This document shows, one piece after another, positions 35,501 through 50,500 of a stretch of 64,000 bases of DNA. Below the pieces are notes generated by a model, which saw only the letters and a list, made by a program, of their open reading frames with translations, made no database searches and was not told the DNA's origin. Source of the DNA: Cladopsammia gracilis (Eukaryota > Cnidaria > Anthozoa > Scleractinia > Dendrophylliidae); the NCBI GenBank assembly GCA_022457155.1, contig JAJGOT010000136.1, forward strand, positions 217,501 to 281,500, written 5' to 3'. Position 1 is the first letter of the stretch. The number at the start of each line of letters is the position of its first letter. The position numbers and the translations under genes were made by a program.

Positions 35501-38500
35501 CATCAAAAAAAAATAGAAAATTATGATTTGGATAAATTTTTAAATAATAAAGAATCAATTGATATATTAGATAAATATGGTTATAATTTACCATCATATT
35601 ATAAAGATATTGAAAATATCAATGAACATATTGAAGATGTTGATGACTTAATTAAAGAATTAAAAGTTACACAAAGTATAGCTAATTTTTCAACAGATGA
35701 ATTTGGATGTAAAGTAGCTAAACCTAAAGCAAAAAATCCTAAACCAGAAACTTTGGAAAAATTAAATATTTTAAAAAGTAGATTGTCAGCAATCAGAACA
35801 AGTCGTGGAATAAAAGGTCAAGGTTTAGGAAAAAGAAGATATAAACAACCAAGAAGAAATGCTTATAAAATTCAAAATAATCAATATGGTGGATTAATGA
35901 TTGATGTATCAAAATTAATGAAAGATTTAGAACTGAATGCTTATCGTGGTGGTAAATTAGTTTATGAAGCAGATGCTGATAAATCTCTTACAAATTTATT
36001 AACAAAGAGATACAATCCAAAAAACAAAATATTCAACGAATGCTGTAAGAATCTTTAATGATAAATATGCTAAGTGATATGCCATCTCATAAATCATCAG
36101 GAAAATCTAAAATGGTTGGGTCAAGTGTAATGTATTATCAAGATCCAAATCAGATAGATTAAAGGTGTTAATTGGTTCAATAGCTGCTGGAAATAACTCA
36201 CCAGTTATAAAAAATGATATTTCACAAATTAATGATGAATTATTAGGAATAGAAGCTATTGATAAAAAAATTACATGAAAAAATGTATAAAAATGGGTAA
36301 GGTCTTAGATTTTAATACTTCAATTAGTATTAAAATAAAAAAATATATAAAAAAATTTTTATGCTTTTATAAGTAATTTTCCAGAAGAAGTGTATAATTC
36401 AATTTCTTTTTCATGTAAAACCAATGCGTGTATTGTATAATTTGTTGGATTAGCACCGTTTAATTCATATCTAAAAGTTAGTGAAACAACGCCATCTTTT
36501 ATATCTTCTTCTTGATTTCTAAGATCAAAATATAAAATTCCAAAAAGATTATTGAAATTTGCTCTATCAATTAATGGTCCACTAAGGAGATCATTATAAG
36601 CTGAAGAATATGACATTAATGTTCGATAAAGTCTTGATTCCTCATCTGATGTCATTTCCAATTGTGGATAGTATTTGCTATTATTTATTTCCAATTGTGC
36701 TCTACTAAATTTTCGATTATTAGCACCAATACTGAATGTTTTAAAAGTGAAAATATTTTGTTCTTGATTTCCATAATTTGCAGTAGGCACAACCCAAATA
36801 AAAACATGTCTTGGTCTTCTAATTCCTGTACTTATATACGAAAGTAACTGTTTACTGATGTTGATTGTGATATTTCACTATGTTCTCTTAAATAAGTCCA
36901 TTTTTTTGGTTTCAAATAATTTTCAAGATATAACTTCATTCCTTCTCCATTAAAAATATTTTTGGACACCATAATCGTAATTTAGTTAGAATAACTTTTG
37001 AATCTGGTGCAGCTCCTTTTCTGAAAATAATATTATTATCATTTTCTAGTCTTAATAAAATATTCATTTTAATATTGGGATGAAGATTATTTTTGAAAGC
37101 TGCAAAATAACTATATAAATTCAGAGGAATTGAAAATTTGTTAATTTTTGCATCATCTGTTAAAATTTTCCGTCTAGCAAAACCCTCATTATATGTTGTT
37201 ACTAATAATTTATCATCTAGTTGTTTTCGTCCTTCTGTAGTTCCTTCAGATGAATCTAAATAGAAAAATTGATCTTTTCCAACTGTATCTGCATAACTTT
37301 TTGTGTATTTCAAAAGTGATAAAACATTTAATGTCTCATACATACATACATACATACTCATTAGCTCTTGTATTATTGTACACAGTTGTTCCGTTGCATT
37401 CAACTTGGATTTCATTAATGAAAGTATTACCATTAGTTGTTGTGCAATCTTGATTACCATTATCTGGTCCTGCTGTTATTCCAGTTGCACTATCAGCAAG
37501 TGTAACAAGTTTAAACTTAACTTCTAAATAAGCATTATACCAATCAATTGGATTTGCTTCTGATGAATTATCAACTGTGAATCGATAATTATCTTTTACT
37601 TGTCTATTGTCTATTGTTATTCGCTACATTATCAATCAATGGTGTTTCCAAGTCATAATAAGTATATTCGTATCTTTTTACTAAATTTGGGCTTCGAAAA
37701 TTTCCATTCATTTTATTTATAAGATTATATAATTTTTTTTAAAGACGATCTTTATAAACATCTTTAACATAAGAATATTTATCATTATTTTTTTGTAAAA
37801 GTTTAACAATTTTTTCACCTTTATCTTCTTTTGGTTCAACAGGATGAATTACAAAATCTTTTATTTCATGTGTCGGTCCTGGTTCTTTTTTCAGTTCTTT
37901 CTTTTTTGATTGTTTAGGTTTAGTCTTAAATTTATCATAAATCTTTTCACCAATTAATTCACCTGTTTTCTCACCAATCTTTTCAGAACCTTTTTCTATT
38001 AATTTCTCTGCAGCTTTTGAAGCAAATTTTTTAGGAGTTTGACCAGTAAGTTTTGCACCAAAATTAGAGAATGCATCAAATATACCTCCACCTTTTGTTT
38101 CTGTATCGGTATAATAATCTTCCCCAGTATCATAATCTCTTATTCTTCTTTCCATTTTTATTTAAAGAATATAATAATTTCCCTTTTTACTTTTCACCAA
38201 TAATAACAGTCAAACTTATATCAATATCATTCAAATCAACTTCTCTATCTAAATCATCTGTAATGTAAAAATTCACTTCAGAAATATCATCTTTATTAAT
38301 TTTGTTCCATAAATATTTCATAGGTTGAATTTCAAACGGTAACGATCTTGTTTTTGTATTTGTTGAAAATGTGTATAAAACATTTGACCGTTTTCCTGAA
38401 ATAATACTATCAGACAATAAACTAGTTCTAATATATAAATTATCAATATCATTACTAATATTAGGAAAATTCTTTCCATATGTACTTTTCTTTAAAACTT

Positions 38501-41500
38501 TCTTTTCAAATCCTAATAATTTACCAAAATTACCACTATTAGCAAAATCAATAAAATATTCTTGATCAAGAGCAATAAAAACTTTATAAGTTGTAAGATC
38601 AAATAGTATATTAATACGATAATTTTCTGTATTTCCAATTTTACCAATTCTTTTTTGAATAAAATTATTTAAATCTTCACAATCATAAATCATAAATTCC
38701 TGATGGAAATACAATAGTTTGATACGTTTTACCTTTATCTTTTGATATTTTCACTTCATTGTTTTGATACTCAGGTCTAATATTACAGTATGTTGCCCAG
38801 TTTCCGGCCACTTTAGTTTGTAATCGCTATAACTCCTTTGTTTTGCACGGAAAATTTCTCAATTTCCTTTCAAAGACAGTTCATTTACTTACCTTTAAAA
38901 TGTTAAATGGTTGGCGGCCTTCCCCAAGTATTAAAGAAATTATACCATTTTTCGCAAAACTATTAAGTTGCCCAGTTTCCGGCCAGCTAGCCCAGTTTCC
39001 GGCCACCGACTTAAAGTAAATTTTCCTTGAAACCGCTCGACGTAAACCGACTTGTAAGTCCCTTGATAATAGTGGTCGCCTAGTTATAAATATCAGGTAA
39101 GTTTCAATATTAAGCTTTGTCACCTACCGTTTTACTCAGTATTCAAAATACGTATGACCTTAGTGACCCGGAAGCGTGTCTTCCGCAGTTTGTTGACAGA
39201 CTACTACTAAAACAAATCATGACTTACGTACTTTTAATCACGCTATACATGCATAAGCTGTTGTTAATTCGTAATCTTTGTTACACTAACACATGTATCT
39301 TTAATTTCTCGACCAGGAAATTTTAATATTCGGTTCATTCACTTAATAAGAAATAGGTTTTGAGCAATGTGTCTTTTAGTGGCCGGAAACTGGCACACTA
39401 GGTCGAAATCTTCGCTGAGAGTTTGACTGCTAAAATTTCAGGAACAACCCTATTCCAGCTGACGATGATAGATTCCCTAATCACTTTCATCTTTAATCTA
39501 ATATTTGTCCAAAAATTATGAAGCTCCTTGGGATATTTCCTGTGAAACGAGCTATTTGTTTATCTACGGTAGTTTTGATGTGCAGTGAAACGAGCCAAAA
39601 TTAATCGCTAAACGTTCAATCACCTGGACAAAACATTTCCTTCCTCGGCCGTTCCTTGTTCAAAAAGAACGCCAAAACCACCAATGTGTAGCGGAAATGT
39701 TCGTCTTTCTTTCGGAACGCTTCGGTGGACGAAAATTTAAAACTCCGACGAACATAACCGACGTAATTGTTTTTTGGCCGGAAACTGGTACTGGCCGGAA
39801 TCTGGGCAACACACTGTATGCCAACTTGCAGTCATAGAAAGATGGTCTAATGCTAAATAATGACAAGAAGCTGTACACAGCTTGAACTCGTGGCGCCTTT
39901 AACTCATTGCAGCATTGATTCCCAAGTGATTTGAGTGCTTTTACAGAGAAACATAAGCTTAAAATTATATCTAATCAAAGGCTCCTAAGAGCCAACCCGA
40001 GAAGAAGAAATGCTAACGCGTAACGTGTAACGCAATATTGCCGTAAGCTTTAATACGTTTTCACACTGACACAGTTCGATATATATTTTTTTAAATTAAA
40101 CGTAAGGATTTTTGACGAACGAAAAAAAAAAGTACATCACTTTCATAATGTCCAGTTCGAAAAAAGAAAAAAAAAAAAAAAAGGAAAAAAAAAAGAAAAA
40201 AAAAAGAGGACTTGATGGAGATTCGAACTCGGGCCGTCCGGGTCTAAACCACAAACTCAATCACTGCGCTGTCCAAGAACACATACTACCTACGAACTAA
40301 ATTTTATTATTTAAAGCTAGATACGCATCAGAACGCGCCTTTAGGTTGCAAAATCCTTTTAGATCGATTTTAATGTTGCACTAAAAACTCCAAATGCGAA
40401 ACATCTGTAAGCTTATTGTTGTCTATATTCGTTTACATCAAATTAATTATTGTTATCGTTGGATTCACGTTGAATTCCTGTTACGAAACGTGTTCGTAAC
40501 AAAGCATTTGCTCACTAAGTATACAGCTGATGGAAGGAGCGAGTGAGTGAGTGAGTGAGAGAATGAATTTTATTTAAATACCCTTGCCGATAACCTGTTC
40601 ATCATGCTTTCACGTATACACGGGTTTAAAAGTAAGACTACACTGCATTCACTAGATTCAGTAGCTGACACTTAAGCTCGACCCGGAGCTCGATCGCTAG
40701 GCAAATGGCAAGTTTAATATATAAAACACAAAACTTGCCAGAGCAAAAATCCCACAGGAATAAGCGGCGAACACAATATCAAACGGTCCTATCCATCCAT
40801 GAACGCCTTGAATTGTCTTGAAAGTGTGCAGTTGTACGCAGTAGTTCTTTATCTTGCTTCTGGATTACACAAACGGAGAGATTTTACGGTATGTATTTCA
40901 TGGCCGAAAGCCATATAGTCGTCTATATAGACTTAAATATGCGTGCATAAATTTGCATGCGCTAATGTGACACGAAAAAAAACAACAAAAGTCAACGCCG
41001 GATTTATACCTCGTGTGCTTCGCCACGAGTAATTAGTGTTTGAATCTAATTTCAATTCAGGAATAAATTTTGTTGCAAAATTACCTGGTTTATTTGATGG
41101 ATTTTGTTTCTTTGCATCAATTCTTTTAAAAACTAATACTCTATTATGAATCATTTTCTTTATTTAATGTTATAGATAAAATAATTTTTAATAAAATTTT
41201 CATTATACTGCTGATCATTAATTTTAAAAACTTTTAAAAGATTGTAAAAATTGGTATCTTGAATATTATCAAGAAAATATAAACAGTAATAACCACATCT
41301 TACAGATTAAATATCTTGAATTGGATAACCTTTATTATAAATAATTTTCATGTTTAATCTTTTTGAATGTTCTATAAATTCTAACGAAGCGAAAAAGAAT
41401 CAAAGTAAATTCTGCAACCCAATGAGTTCCTTGTCCTATCTTATCATCAAGATTAATTATACAACATCCTGTTTCATGAATATGATCAAGTGAATCTCTA

Positions 41501-44500
41501 GAATAAGGTTTACCATCATCAAAGTGTCTTTGCACTCATCAGTTATCTTTAATTCTTTTGAGCACTCTAGAATTTTTCAATGCTCAAAACTTTGGACTGT
41601 TCTTTTTAATTACCTTCCAAAACAATGAAGAAATCCCTCACTTTCCTCGAGCAGATATAAAAACAACATGGTGTTCTTTCCATAGCCCTAACCATAACCC
41701 TGGGAATGCACCACTTGTCCCAGTTCTACAGACTTGTGCACAAGATTGAACAATCCCACAAAATTCCCAGCACAATCAATGCTTTTTGCTGTGCAATTCC
41801 CCCCTCCCAAATCCTGCACCCTGTCAGAAGCCCTGTCAAAGAGGAGTACCCAGGGGACCCCTCCTTTTCTCCTTTTTTCAAAAAAAGTAAACGAAACACC
41901 TTGTGTCATAGTATAATAAACAGAACCAAAGCAAAGTATATATATATTTTATTTATTTATTTTTATTAATTCCAAAGTACGACAATAACAATAATTATCA
42001 CATGTACATACCCACACAGACTATACACCTATACACACATGCAATCATACAATCCCTACATCAGCTTATTCAAATAAATTACTTAAAAAATCGTTTTAGA
42101 TATTAGATTACAAAGTCCACTTGTCCATTAATTTTTGTAGACTTTTATTCTTGGTACAGATATATTTTTCTGTTTCATATTTAATATTTACCCTAACTAT
42201 AAAACTATCTATGTTTGGAAGTACTTCATTCCTTCCGCAACTCCACAAATATATTTTCCCTATAAGTCAAAGAGGAGTACCCAGGGGACCCCTCCTTTTT
42301 TCCTTTTTTCAAAAAAAAAAAAGTAAACGAAACACCTTGTGTCATAGTATAATAAACAGAACCAAAGCAAGGTATATATTGCTCATTAGCTTTCATTTGT
42401 ATATATTGTATTATTATGTACTTCAATAATTTATTGGATTTTTTCATGTATACAGAATATAATAATATGAAGCAATTTATTCAATCTACAAACCATTTTT
42501 AAGGACTTCTGCATTATTCTTTCATTCTCTTGTCATTTGCTTTAACAAGCTTTATAACAGAATATACCACAGTTACCATTGAGATTTTTTTATTTGTTAT
42601 TTGCACAGCACTGCTCACTAGTTTTCATCCGAATGTGCCCACACTTTAGAATTTCACCCACAGAAAATAATAAATTGGAACACATAAAATGACTCATTTG
42701 TAATAATTGCAACCAAAAAATGATCTTAAAAAGGGATAATTTAATAGATTTTATTGCCTCTGAATTCTGGTAGAAACGTGACATTGATCACACAAGGGTG
42801 ACTTATTATTTTCATTCCAGAGAAAATTTGACAATAAATAACCCACAAGTGATAATTAATTTTAACTGAGATGGGTTTCCTATCAGTTACTTTAATATCT
42901 TGTGGTAAACTCCTGCTGTGAGTACTGTTATTAAATTTCAGTGTAATAATATAACTGTCACTTTATATGAACATTTAAGAAATTGAATTTTGTAAAGAAT
43001 GTTCTAATAATTAGATGAGTGGAGCACAAGTATTTTAATCTGTTGAATTTTTCTTAACCCTTTACATGTAACTCCCAAGAAAAAAAATAAACAAATTTTA
43101 TTTTGTAAAATATTGAAAAACAAAGTTTACCATGCAAAAGTACTGCTGAAGCGGTTTCATTTGAATGGTCACACCATTAAGGATTTTGTTGACAGACTCA
43201 GAAGTTAGAACTACACTACATGTCTTCATAATTGAATCTGAGAACAGAATGTAAGGGTTAAATTTCAAGCAACCCATTCACTCTAAGTTAAAAAGTAGCT
43301 GATCTCAATCATTATTTTTCAGTTTTAGAACTAATGTACACATTTTTGGCTGAATATTGAGGGTGTGCAAGTCATATATAAATATTAAAGAATTTACCCA
43401 AGTATAGGAAAAGATGTTGTTGTAAAAGCAAAAAAGGGTATGTGTGGTTGCCTAGTTTCCTTCCTATAAAGGAAGGGGAGGGAGGGGGAGAAACATGTTT
43501 CTCTTTCACATTTACTAGCTTTACATCTGCCAATGCAAAGGAATATTTCCCAGTACTTACAGATATTTTAGAGATGTTTTTCAGACGCTTAAACGAGCGA
43601 GAAACAATGTTTCCTAGCCGCGCAAACGAGAAAAACACTAACTGGGAAAGAAATGCGCGCTGATATATGGGATACGGCACTGGGCATGCTCAATTTATGA
43701 AGTGCAGTCCGGAGCAGTCCTCGCGAGCCCGGAACCTAGGCAACATTGTTTCCTCAGCGCGCAAACGGGGAAACATTTGTTGAAGAAACAAAATGTTTCT
43801 GAAAACAGTCAGAAACATTTTTTGTTTCTCGGAAACAAAAAATGTTTCCGCGACAAATGTTTCCTCGTTTGCAGGGGCCTTAATAAGCTGCACCCCAGTC
43901 TTCAATGTGGCTCTGTTAATGAATACCATGTTCAAAAATATACCCATCTTCAAATAAGTGACCTCCTTCAACCTTGGACAGTTACAAGTTGGACTCCACT
44001 GGGTCAAGCTATTTTGAGAGAATTGGGGGGAGGGGGGGGGGGGGGAATTCAATTTACTGGCCCCAAGACAAAGTCACCTAGCTTATACATAAGGATGCTT
44101 TTCTAAAATATTTCTGTTTTCATTGGTAGATCCTCCACGAATTTTGCCACTGTTGCAGCAGAAATATGTTTGGAATGAAGGTAACAATACAGAGCTTGCT
44201 TGTCATACGGATGGAAAACCAAAGCCGAAAGTAACTTGGAAGAAAGGCAATGTTGTTCTCAAACGAAAACGAAAAGTAGCAAAGATCAATTTTCCATCTG
44301 TTAGCTACAAAGATGCTGGCTTGTACACTTGCATAGCGGAAAATGCGGGAGGCAAAAAGCAGACAGAAGTTCAAATCGATGTCCTTTGTAAGTACATTAT
44401 TCTTTTTGCAGACCCCTAATATTGGCTATTTTCACATTACATTATGTAGAATATTGAAAAAATACATGTAGCAGCACCAACAACAACAAACAAAGACAAC

Positions 44501-47500
44501 AAAAAGTCTTTATTTAAAAAAATAGTTACATTTTAGCTGACCGCGTTTAGCAAAAGCTATTCTAGGCGGGCAGATTATAGAAAAAGTACACGGAGAAAGT
44601 AATAATTTTTTACAGTTAGAAAGTTTAAAATTGAGAGAAAATAAATGAATGGTTAAATAAATAAAATAATTGTTGTTGAATTTAACTAGAAATCAATTCT
44701 CTTTATTATCAAAGGCGTTTCAATATAGTCATTTTCGTTTTGTAAAATATCAAGTAGCAGATTGTGTAGTGTTTTAAAACTTTTTTCCTATGGAGATCTC
44801 TAATATAGTGAGGTATCTCATTCCAAAGTTTAACGCCAAATTGAGAGAGTGAATATTTGAGTTTATCCATCCTGGAGCTTTTTATGTATAGTTTAAAAAA
44901 CGAGCAGTAGTGTATTATCAGGTTTAAAAACTCGAGGCGAAGCCGAGAGTTTTTACACCTGATAATACACGTGCTGCGAGTTTTTTGAACGGCTTCAAAA
45001 ACGTTCTTTCAAAAGCGTGTCCCTTCGGAATTAAAACATTTGCGCTTTTGTGCAAAGAGGAAATTAGCATACGAGAAAAACAAGTAGACTAGACAGATTA
45101 GCATACAACACATGTGCCACGTCTTCGACGAAGTGATCATTGCTTCCCGGCTCCTGTCGAAAGTTTTGGGATTTTATAGTTGTGAGGGAAAACATCTACT
45201 GAAAAATGCTATACTAAAGTTGTCAGGTACGGCAGATAAAACGGCTGACAATTTTTTTTCAGAGGTAGAGAACGAGTAGAAATAAACAGCTTGCATCTGC
45301 GAACCAGTCGCTTACCTGGCAATTTACACGAGTCATTCAAATAACGGCTCACTTGTTAAACTGTTGGTTGTTTATTTTGTTGAGAAGATTCCAAATAGAA
45401 TGGCGAAAGACCAGATTTCGTAAAACAGTACTGCACAAAAATATTAAAGTCACCATTTGTTGCACTAAGAATCCTGAACAATTACTACCCATATCAGTAA
45501 TCTTTATATAAAGATTACGTGTGATCTTAATATAAATATCACGGTCATTTTAAAATCATTCTCATTAAAAATTCAGCGATAATTGTATTGTTTGCCCATT
45601 CAGCCCCGAACTCCCCTGTGACTGAAATCAAAGCCGCCACCAGGGTTTTCATAATGATCGTAGATTACCAGGTATAAAGGGTCATACACGTGATCGATTT
45701 GCGTCGTGTGATTGGCTGATATGCTCATGAATTATTAATGAGTTTTTGAAGAATGTTTAAAACACGAACAGCAGTGTTTTATCAGAGCGCGAAGCGCGAG
45801 AATTTTTAGACTTGATAAAAGACGTGCTGTGAGTGTTTTGAACGGCTTCAAACACAAACCGCCAAAAGCGTGTCCCTACGGAGATTAAACAAATATGCTT
45901 TTTGTGCAAAGAGGATATTAGTATACGAGAAAAACAAGTAGACTGATTAGCATACTGCACGTGTGCTACTCTGGCATCGACGAGGTGACCATGGCTTCCC
46001 GGCTCCTGTCGAAAGTTTTGGGATTGTAAAGTTCTGAGAAAAAAATAATCCGTGGAAAATGCTATACCAAAATTGGCAGGTACGGTGGATAAAATGTCTG
46101 ACAATTTTTATTCAGTGGCAGCGAACGAGTTAAAATAAGCAGCTTGCATCTCTGAACCACTCGCTTACCTACCATTTTACAAGTGGGCGATGGTGTCATT
46201 CAAATAACGGCTCACTTGCTAAACTATTGGTTGCTAATTTTGTTGGAGAAGATTCCATATAGAATGGAAAAAAAGCTGCATATCGTAAAACAGCACTGAA
46301 CTAAAATATTAATGTCACCATTTGCTGTACTAAGAATCCTGAATAATTACTACCAACATTAGCATTCTTTAAATAAAGAATACTAATTCGGAAAAGAAAC
46401 CTATTGTCTTCTACCCTTATTAGTAATCTTTATATAAAGAATACTAATGAGAGTAATTTTTTATATTAAGAATACTAATGAGTTAAAATACAATCAGCCC
46501 CGCACTCCCCTGGGACTGAAATGACCACCACACTTTTCAGAATGACCATAGATTACCAGGTATAAAGGTCCATGCACGTGATGTATTTACGTCGTGTGAT
46601 AGGCTAATATGCTTATGAATTATTAATGAGTGTTTGAAATACAATTTACCAGAGGTCAATGACCGTGTATTTTATGAATGAACATTGGAAGTTATTTGAA
46701 ATAGGTTTAAGATATTTTGTGGTGAAATGTTGTTATTTATGTCATGCATTATACTAGCTATAGACTTGTAATACATGAACGATACAGGTACGATGTCAGG
46801 GAAGTACTGCAGCTTTCATTTGAATATAAGTCCACTTTAGGATTTCATCCACAGTCTCAAAAGTAAGAACCATCTTGTTCAGCATAATAAACAGTACCAC
46901 AGGAAAGTACTGCTCAGTAGCTTTCATTTGAATGGTCACACTTTAGGATTTCATCCACAGACTCAAAAGTAAGAACCATCTTGTACAGCATAATAAACAG
47001 TACCACAGGAAAGTACTGCTCAGTAGCTTTCATTTGAATGGTCACACTTTAGGATTTCATCCACAGTCTCAAAAGTAAGAACCATCTTGTTCAGCATAAT
47101 AAACAGTACCACAGGAAAGTACTGCTCAAAAGCTTTCATTTAAATGTCACACTTTAGGATTTCATCCACAGACTCAAAAGTCAGAGCTACCTTGTACAGC
47201 ATAATAAATAGCACCATAGGAAAGTACTGCTCAGTAGCTTTCATTTGAATGGTCACACTTCAGGATTTCATCCACAGACTCAAAAGTTAGAACCACATTG
47301 TACAGCATATTAATAAACAAGTACCACAGGGTGTGGGCGGCACGGTGGTCTAGTGGTTAGCGCGTCGGACTTTCAACCTGAAGGTCGGTGGTTCGAGCCT
47401 GGTCTCTGCCGTCGTGTTGTTTCCTTAGACGAGAAACTTTACTCCACACTGTCTCTCTCCACCCAGGTGTATAAATGGGTACTGGCGACCAAAATGCTGG

Positions 47501-50500
47501 GGGTAATCCTGCGATGGACTAGCATCCCATCCAGGGGGAGTAGCAATATTCCTAGTTGCTTCATGCTACGGAAACCGGGTTAAGCTCCGGCCGTGTGGGC
47601 CATCGTGGCCCGAGTGCGACTTTACCTTTACCTACCACAGGAAAGCTGCTCAATAGCATTCCTTTGAATGGTCACATTTTAGGATTTCATTCACACGCTT
47701 AAAAGTACATGTAAAATTTAATTAAAATTCTTTTACACAACTCGAAGGTTGTTACCTCTAGGATTGAAAGAGTTAATCCTTTCCCTGCTATAGGGTCAAT
47801 CTTAATGGCTATAGGGTCAATCTTAATGGTTGTAACCTTTATGTCGAACTTTTGAGATTGCATCATTTGCATGTTAATGAAATTTAAATAATAAAGTGGA
47901 ATTCTGTCTAATTCAATACAAACATAAATGTTATCATTTTATTTGCAGATGCACCTAAGGACACAAACATTACAACGAATGCACCGTACGACACCGTAAG
48001 TGATGGATCTTCCATAACCATCACGTGTAAGGCCCAGGGAAATCCTCCCCCAGAATACAAGTTTTACATTGGAGGTAAACGTATAAGAGATAGGCTTTCT
48101 GAGAGGTCAGGGGTGTTGAGTCTCGCGGCACTCAGCTTTGCTCAAAGTGGATCAATCTACAGCTGTCAACCTGAAAATGACAAGGGAAAAGGCCCAAGGA
48201 AGGAGGTCATGGTTTATGTCAGATGTAAGTAGACTTTGGCTTTATAAAGGGTACATTAAGACATGTACATGTGTGAGGTACGTGCATGCATGAGATATGT
48301 GCGCACATTTCATGCAATGTATGTACAGAATTCTTATTTCTTTACACTGCATTAATTTGAAATTACGATAATATACCTATCTGGTAAAGGTGTTACTGTT
48401 AGTAGTTTCTAAGGAAACTGTGGCGCTACTTTACAGTGTACATGAGAAAGTGAAATAATGAAGTTTAATATTCTGAGCCAAGCTGACGCAGAAGTAAAAG
48501 TAACAACCCACTGAAAGTAATGACCCCCGAAGGAAGTTCCCGAAGGCTGCTTATTCCAAAAGTAACAATTAGGGTAATATGTAATATGATATTAATGTCA
48601 TGTTTCTTTATAATTATTACTCCCTTCATGCCTGCAGATTCTCCAGAAATAACTCTGTCTCCTCAAGATAAGGCCGTCAATGAATATCAGCAAATCAGTG
48701 TACGATGTGAAGCTAAAGGTTTCCCACCACCGAAAATAAAATGGGTCAAACTTCTTGGTAACAAAACGATCCAAGAAGGAACTTCCTTGTTCATTCAAAG
48801 TGTTCAAAGATCAGACCAAGGACGTTACAGATGTACAGCAGATAATGGTTTTGGCGAGCCTGACACTGCAGATTTTGAAATAAATGTTTATTGTAAGTAA
48901 TATTGTTCTTAGAATACCAGAAGTCTGAATAAGTAGTTCCTTGTTCCCAGGTCTCAGCTGTGAGCACGGTAGACTTGCAGTGAAAGTAGCAACGGAAATT
49001 AATTTTGGAGCACTTGCCACCTGGGGGCAAGTTAATTTTAAAATGCATTTATTTTCCCAGATTAGGTTTTACACATCTAAAAAATAAATATCTCTTCAGC
49101 CCCACTATTGAAACAATAATCTCTCTACAGAACTAACACTGAACTAAGAATAACAACTGGTAGAAAGTGGGGTTTTTATAAATCAAACCAATGGTAACCA
49201 TGTGATAGACTAGCATCCCATCCAGGGGGTAGTAGTAATACTCCTAGTTACTTCATAGTATATAAACCAGGTCACCCTGTGATGGACTAGCATTCCATCC
49301 AGGGGGAGTAGGTATACTCCTAGTTACTTCATACTATATAAACCAGGTCACCCTGTGATGGACTAGCATCCCATCCAGGGCAGTAGTTATACTCCTAGTT
49401 ACTTCATAGTATAACAACCAGGTCACCCTGTGATGGACTAGCATCCCATCTAGGGGGGAGTAGTTTTTCTCCTAGTTACTTCATAATATGTGAAACAGGT
49501 CACCCTGTGATGAACTACATGTGGCATCACATCCAGGGGCAGTAGTTATACTCCTAGTCACTTCATAGTATATAAACCAAGTCAACCTGTGATGGACTAC
49601 ATGTCAACGAGGGGTGGGGGGGGGGGGAGGGGGAGGGGGGGGGTTGTTGTAATACTCCTAGTCACTTCATAGTATATAAACCAGGTCAGAAGTTCGGTGG
49701 CTGCGTGGCACTTGGATTTCATGAAAAACTTTTATAAATGGTATTTTAAAGTGCCAAAGTTTTTGAATAAGTTCCAAACGTTTCGGGCTTTGCCCTTCTT
49801 CAGTGGAAATATGTTCCTTGAGAAATACGCCACGACATCTAAAGTTTAAAATTATTGTCTCTTGCATGCGCGCGCGCGACCTTCAGAAGAAACGAAAGTC
49901 AGAATTTAGGCCGCGCGGTTGACAGGTACCAAGTTGGAAAATAAGGCGCATCTCCTGCCGTTTCCTTTGCTTGTTTCCGTCGCAGAGCTTGACGCCGCAA
50001 ACCAGCACGTCATCCGCAGTGTCCATTGGAACTGAAATGCTCTGAAATGCTCTGAAATGTTCATCACAGGTCACCCTGTGTTGAACTAGCATCCCATTCA
50101 GGGGGGAGTAGTAATACTCCTAGTCACTTCATAGTATATAAACCAGGTCACCCTGTGATGAACTAGCATCCCATCTAGGGGGAGTAGTAATACTCCTAGT
50201 CATTTCATAGTATATAAACCAGGTCACCCTGTGACGAACTAGCATCCCATGCAGGGGAAGAAGTAATACTCCTAGTCATTTATAAACCAGGTCACCCGGT
50301 GATGGACTAGCATCCCATCCAGGGGGGAGTAGTAATACTCCTAGTCACTTCATAGTATATAAACCAGGTCACCCTATGATGAACTAGCATCCCATCCAGA
50401 GGGAGTAGTAATACTCCCAGTTCCTTTATGTTGCAGAAACCTAAAAAGCCATCAACCCTTTACCTTTCCCCAAGGGTAACCGGGAAAGTATTGGAATAAC

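Larger units (their letters stand above)
38187..41154 (-). pseudogene. Penton-like (single jelly-roll) protein, split by two insertions
   Basis: The minus-strand N-terminal part (41154 to about 41030) begins MIHNRVLVFKRIDAKKQNPS. A short middle piece is at 39819-39866 and the C-terminal 175 residues at 38187-38714 (YFIDFANSGNFGKLLGFEKK, RSNVLYTFSTNTK, DIDISLTVIIGEK). A repeat with a tRNA-like head (39867-41029) and a pogo-type MITE (38786-39816) separate the pieces. The beta-rich C-terminus with LLGF...L and NVLYTF motifs matches penton/minor capsid proteins of Polinton-like viruses. Removing the MITE with one TA copy restores the frame across its site, so the gene was open when the MITE arrived. 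Confidence 0.65.
35415..41550. mobile_element. AT-rich Polinton-like virus fossil, interrupted and decayed
   Basis: A block of strikingly low GC whose frames encode virion-type proteins. On the minus strand: adenain-like protease (41160-41535), penton-like protein (38187-41154), small virion-like protein (37739-38155) and double-jelly-roll major capsid (36359-37711). On the plus strand: one unknown conserved gene (35415-36337). Two later insertions (38786-39816 and 39867-41029) split the penton gene. No ATPase, integrase or polymerase is present, and neither terminus is recognisable, so this is a partial integrated copy. AT content and gene set differ from the second viral element at 50.5 kb. 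Confidence 0.75.

Noticed and set aside
40112..40300. Lys-rich frame over an A-rich tract
   Set aside because: Poly-A/G tract beside a tRNA-like head on the other strand; low-complexity artefact.
43372..44106. Several overlapping frames of 100-134 codons on both strands
   Set aside because: Mutually overlapping and built from short inverted tgtttc words and a G run; no domain recognised.
49190..50430. CRISPR-like regular repeat spacing
   Set aside because: Units are contiguous minisatellite copies without unique spacers, derived from a SINE, in a eukaryotic intron.
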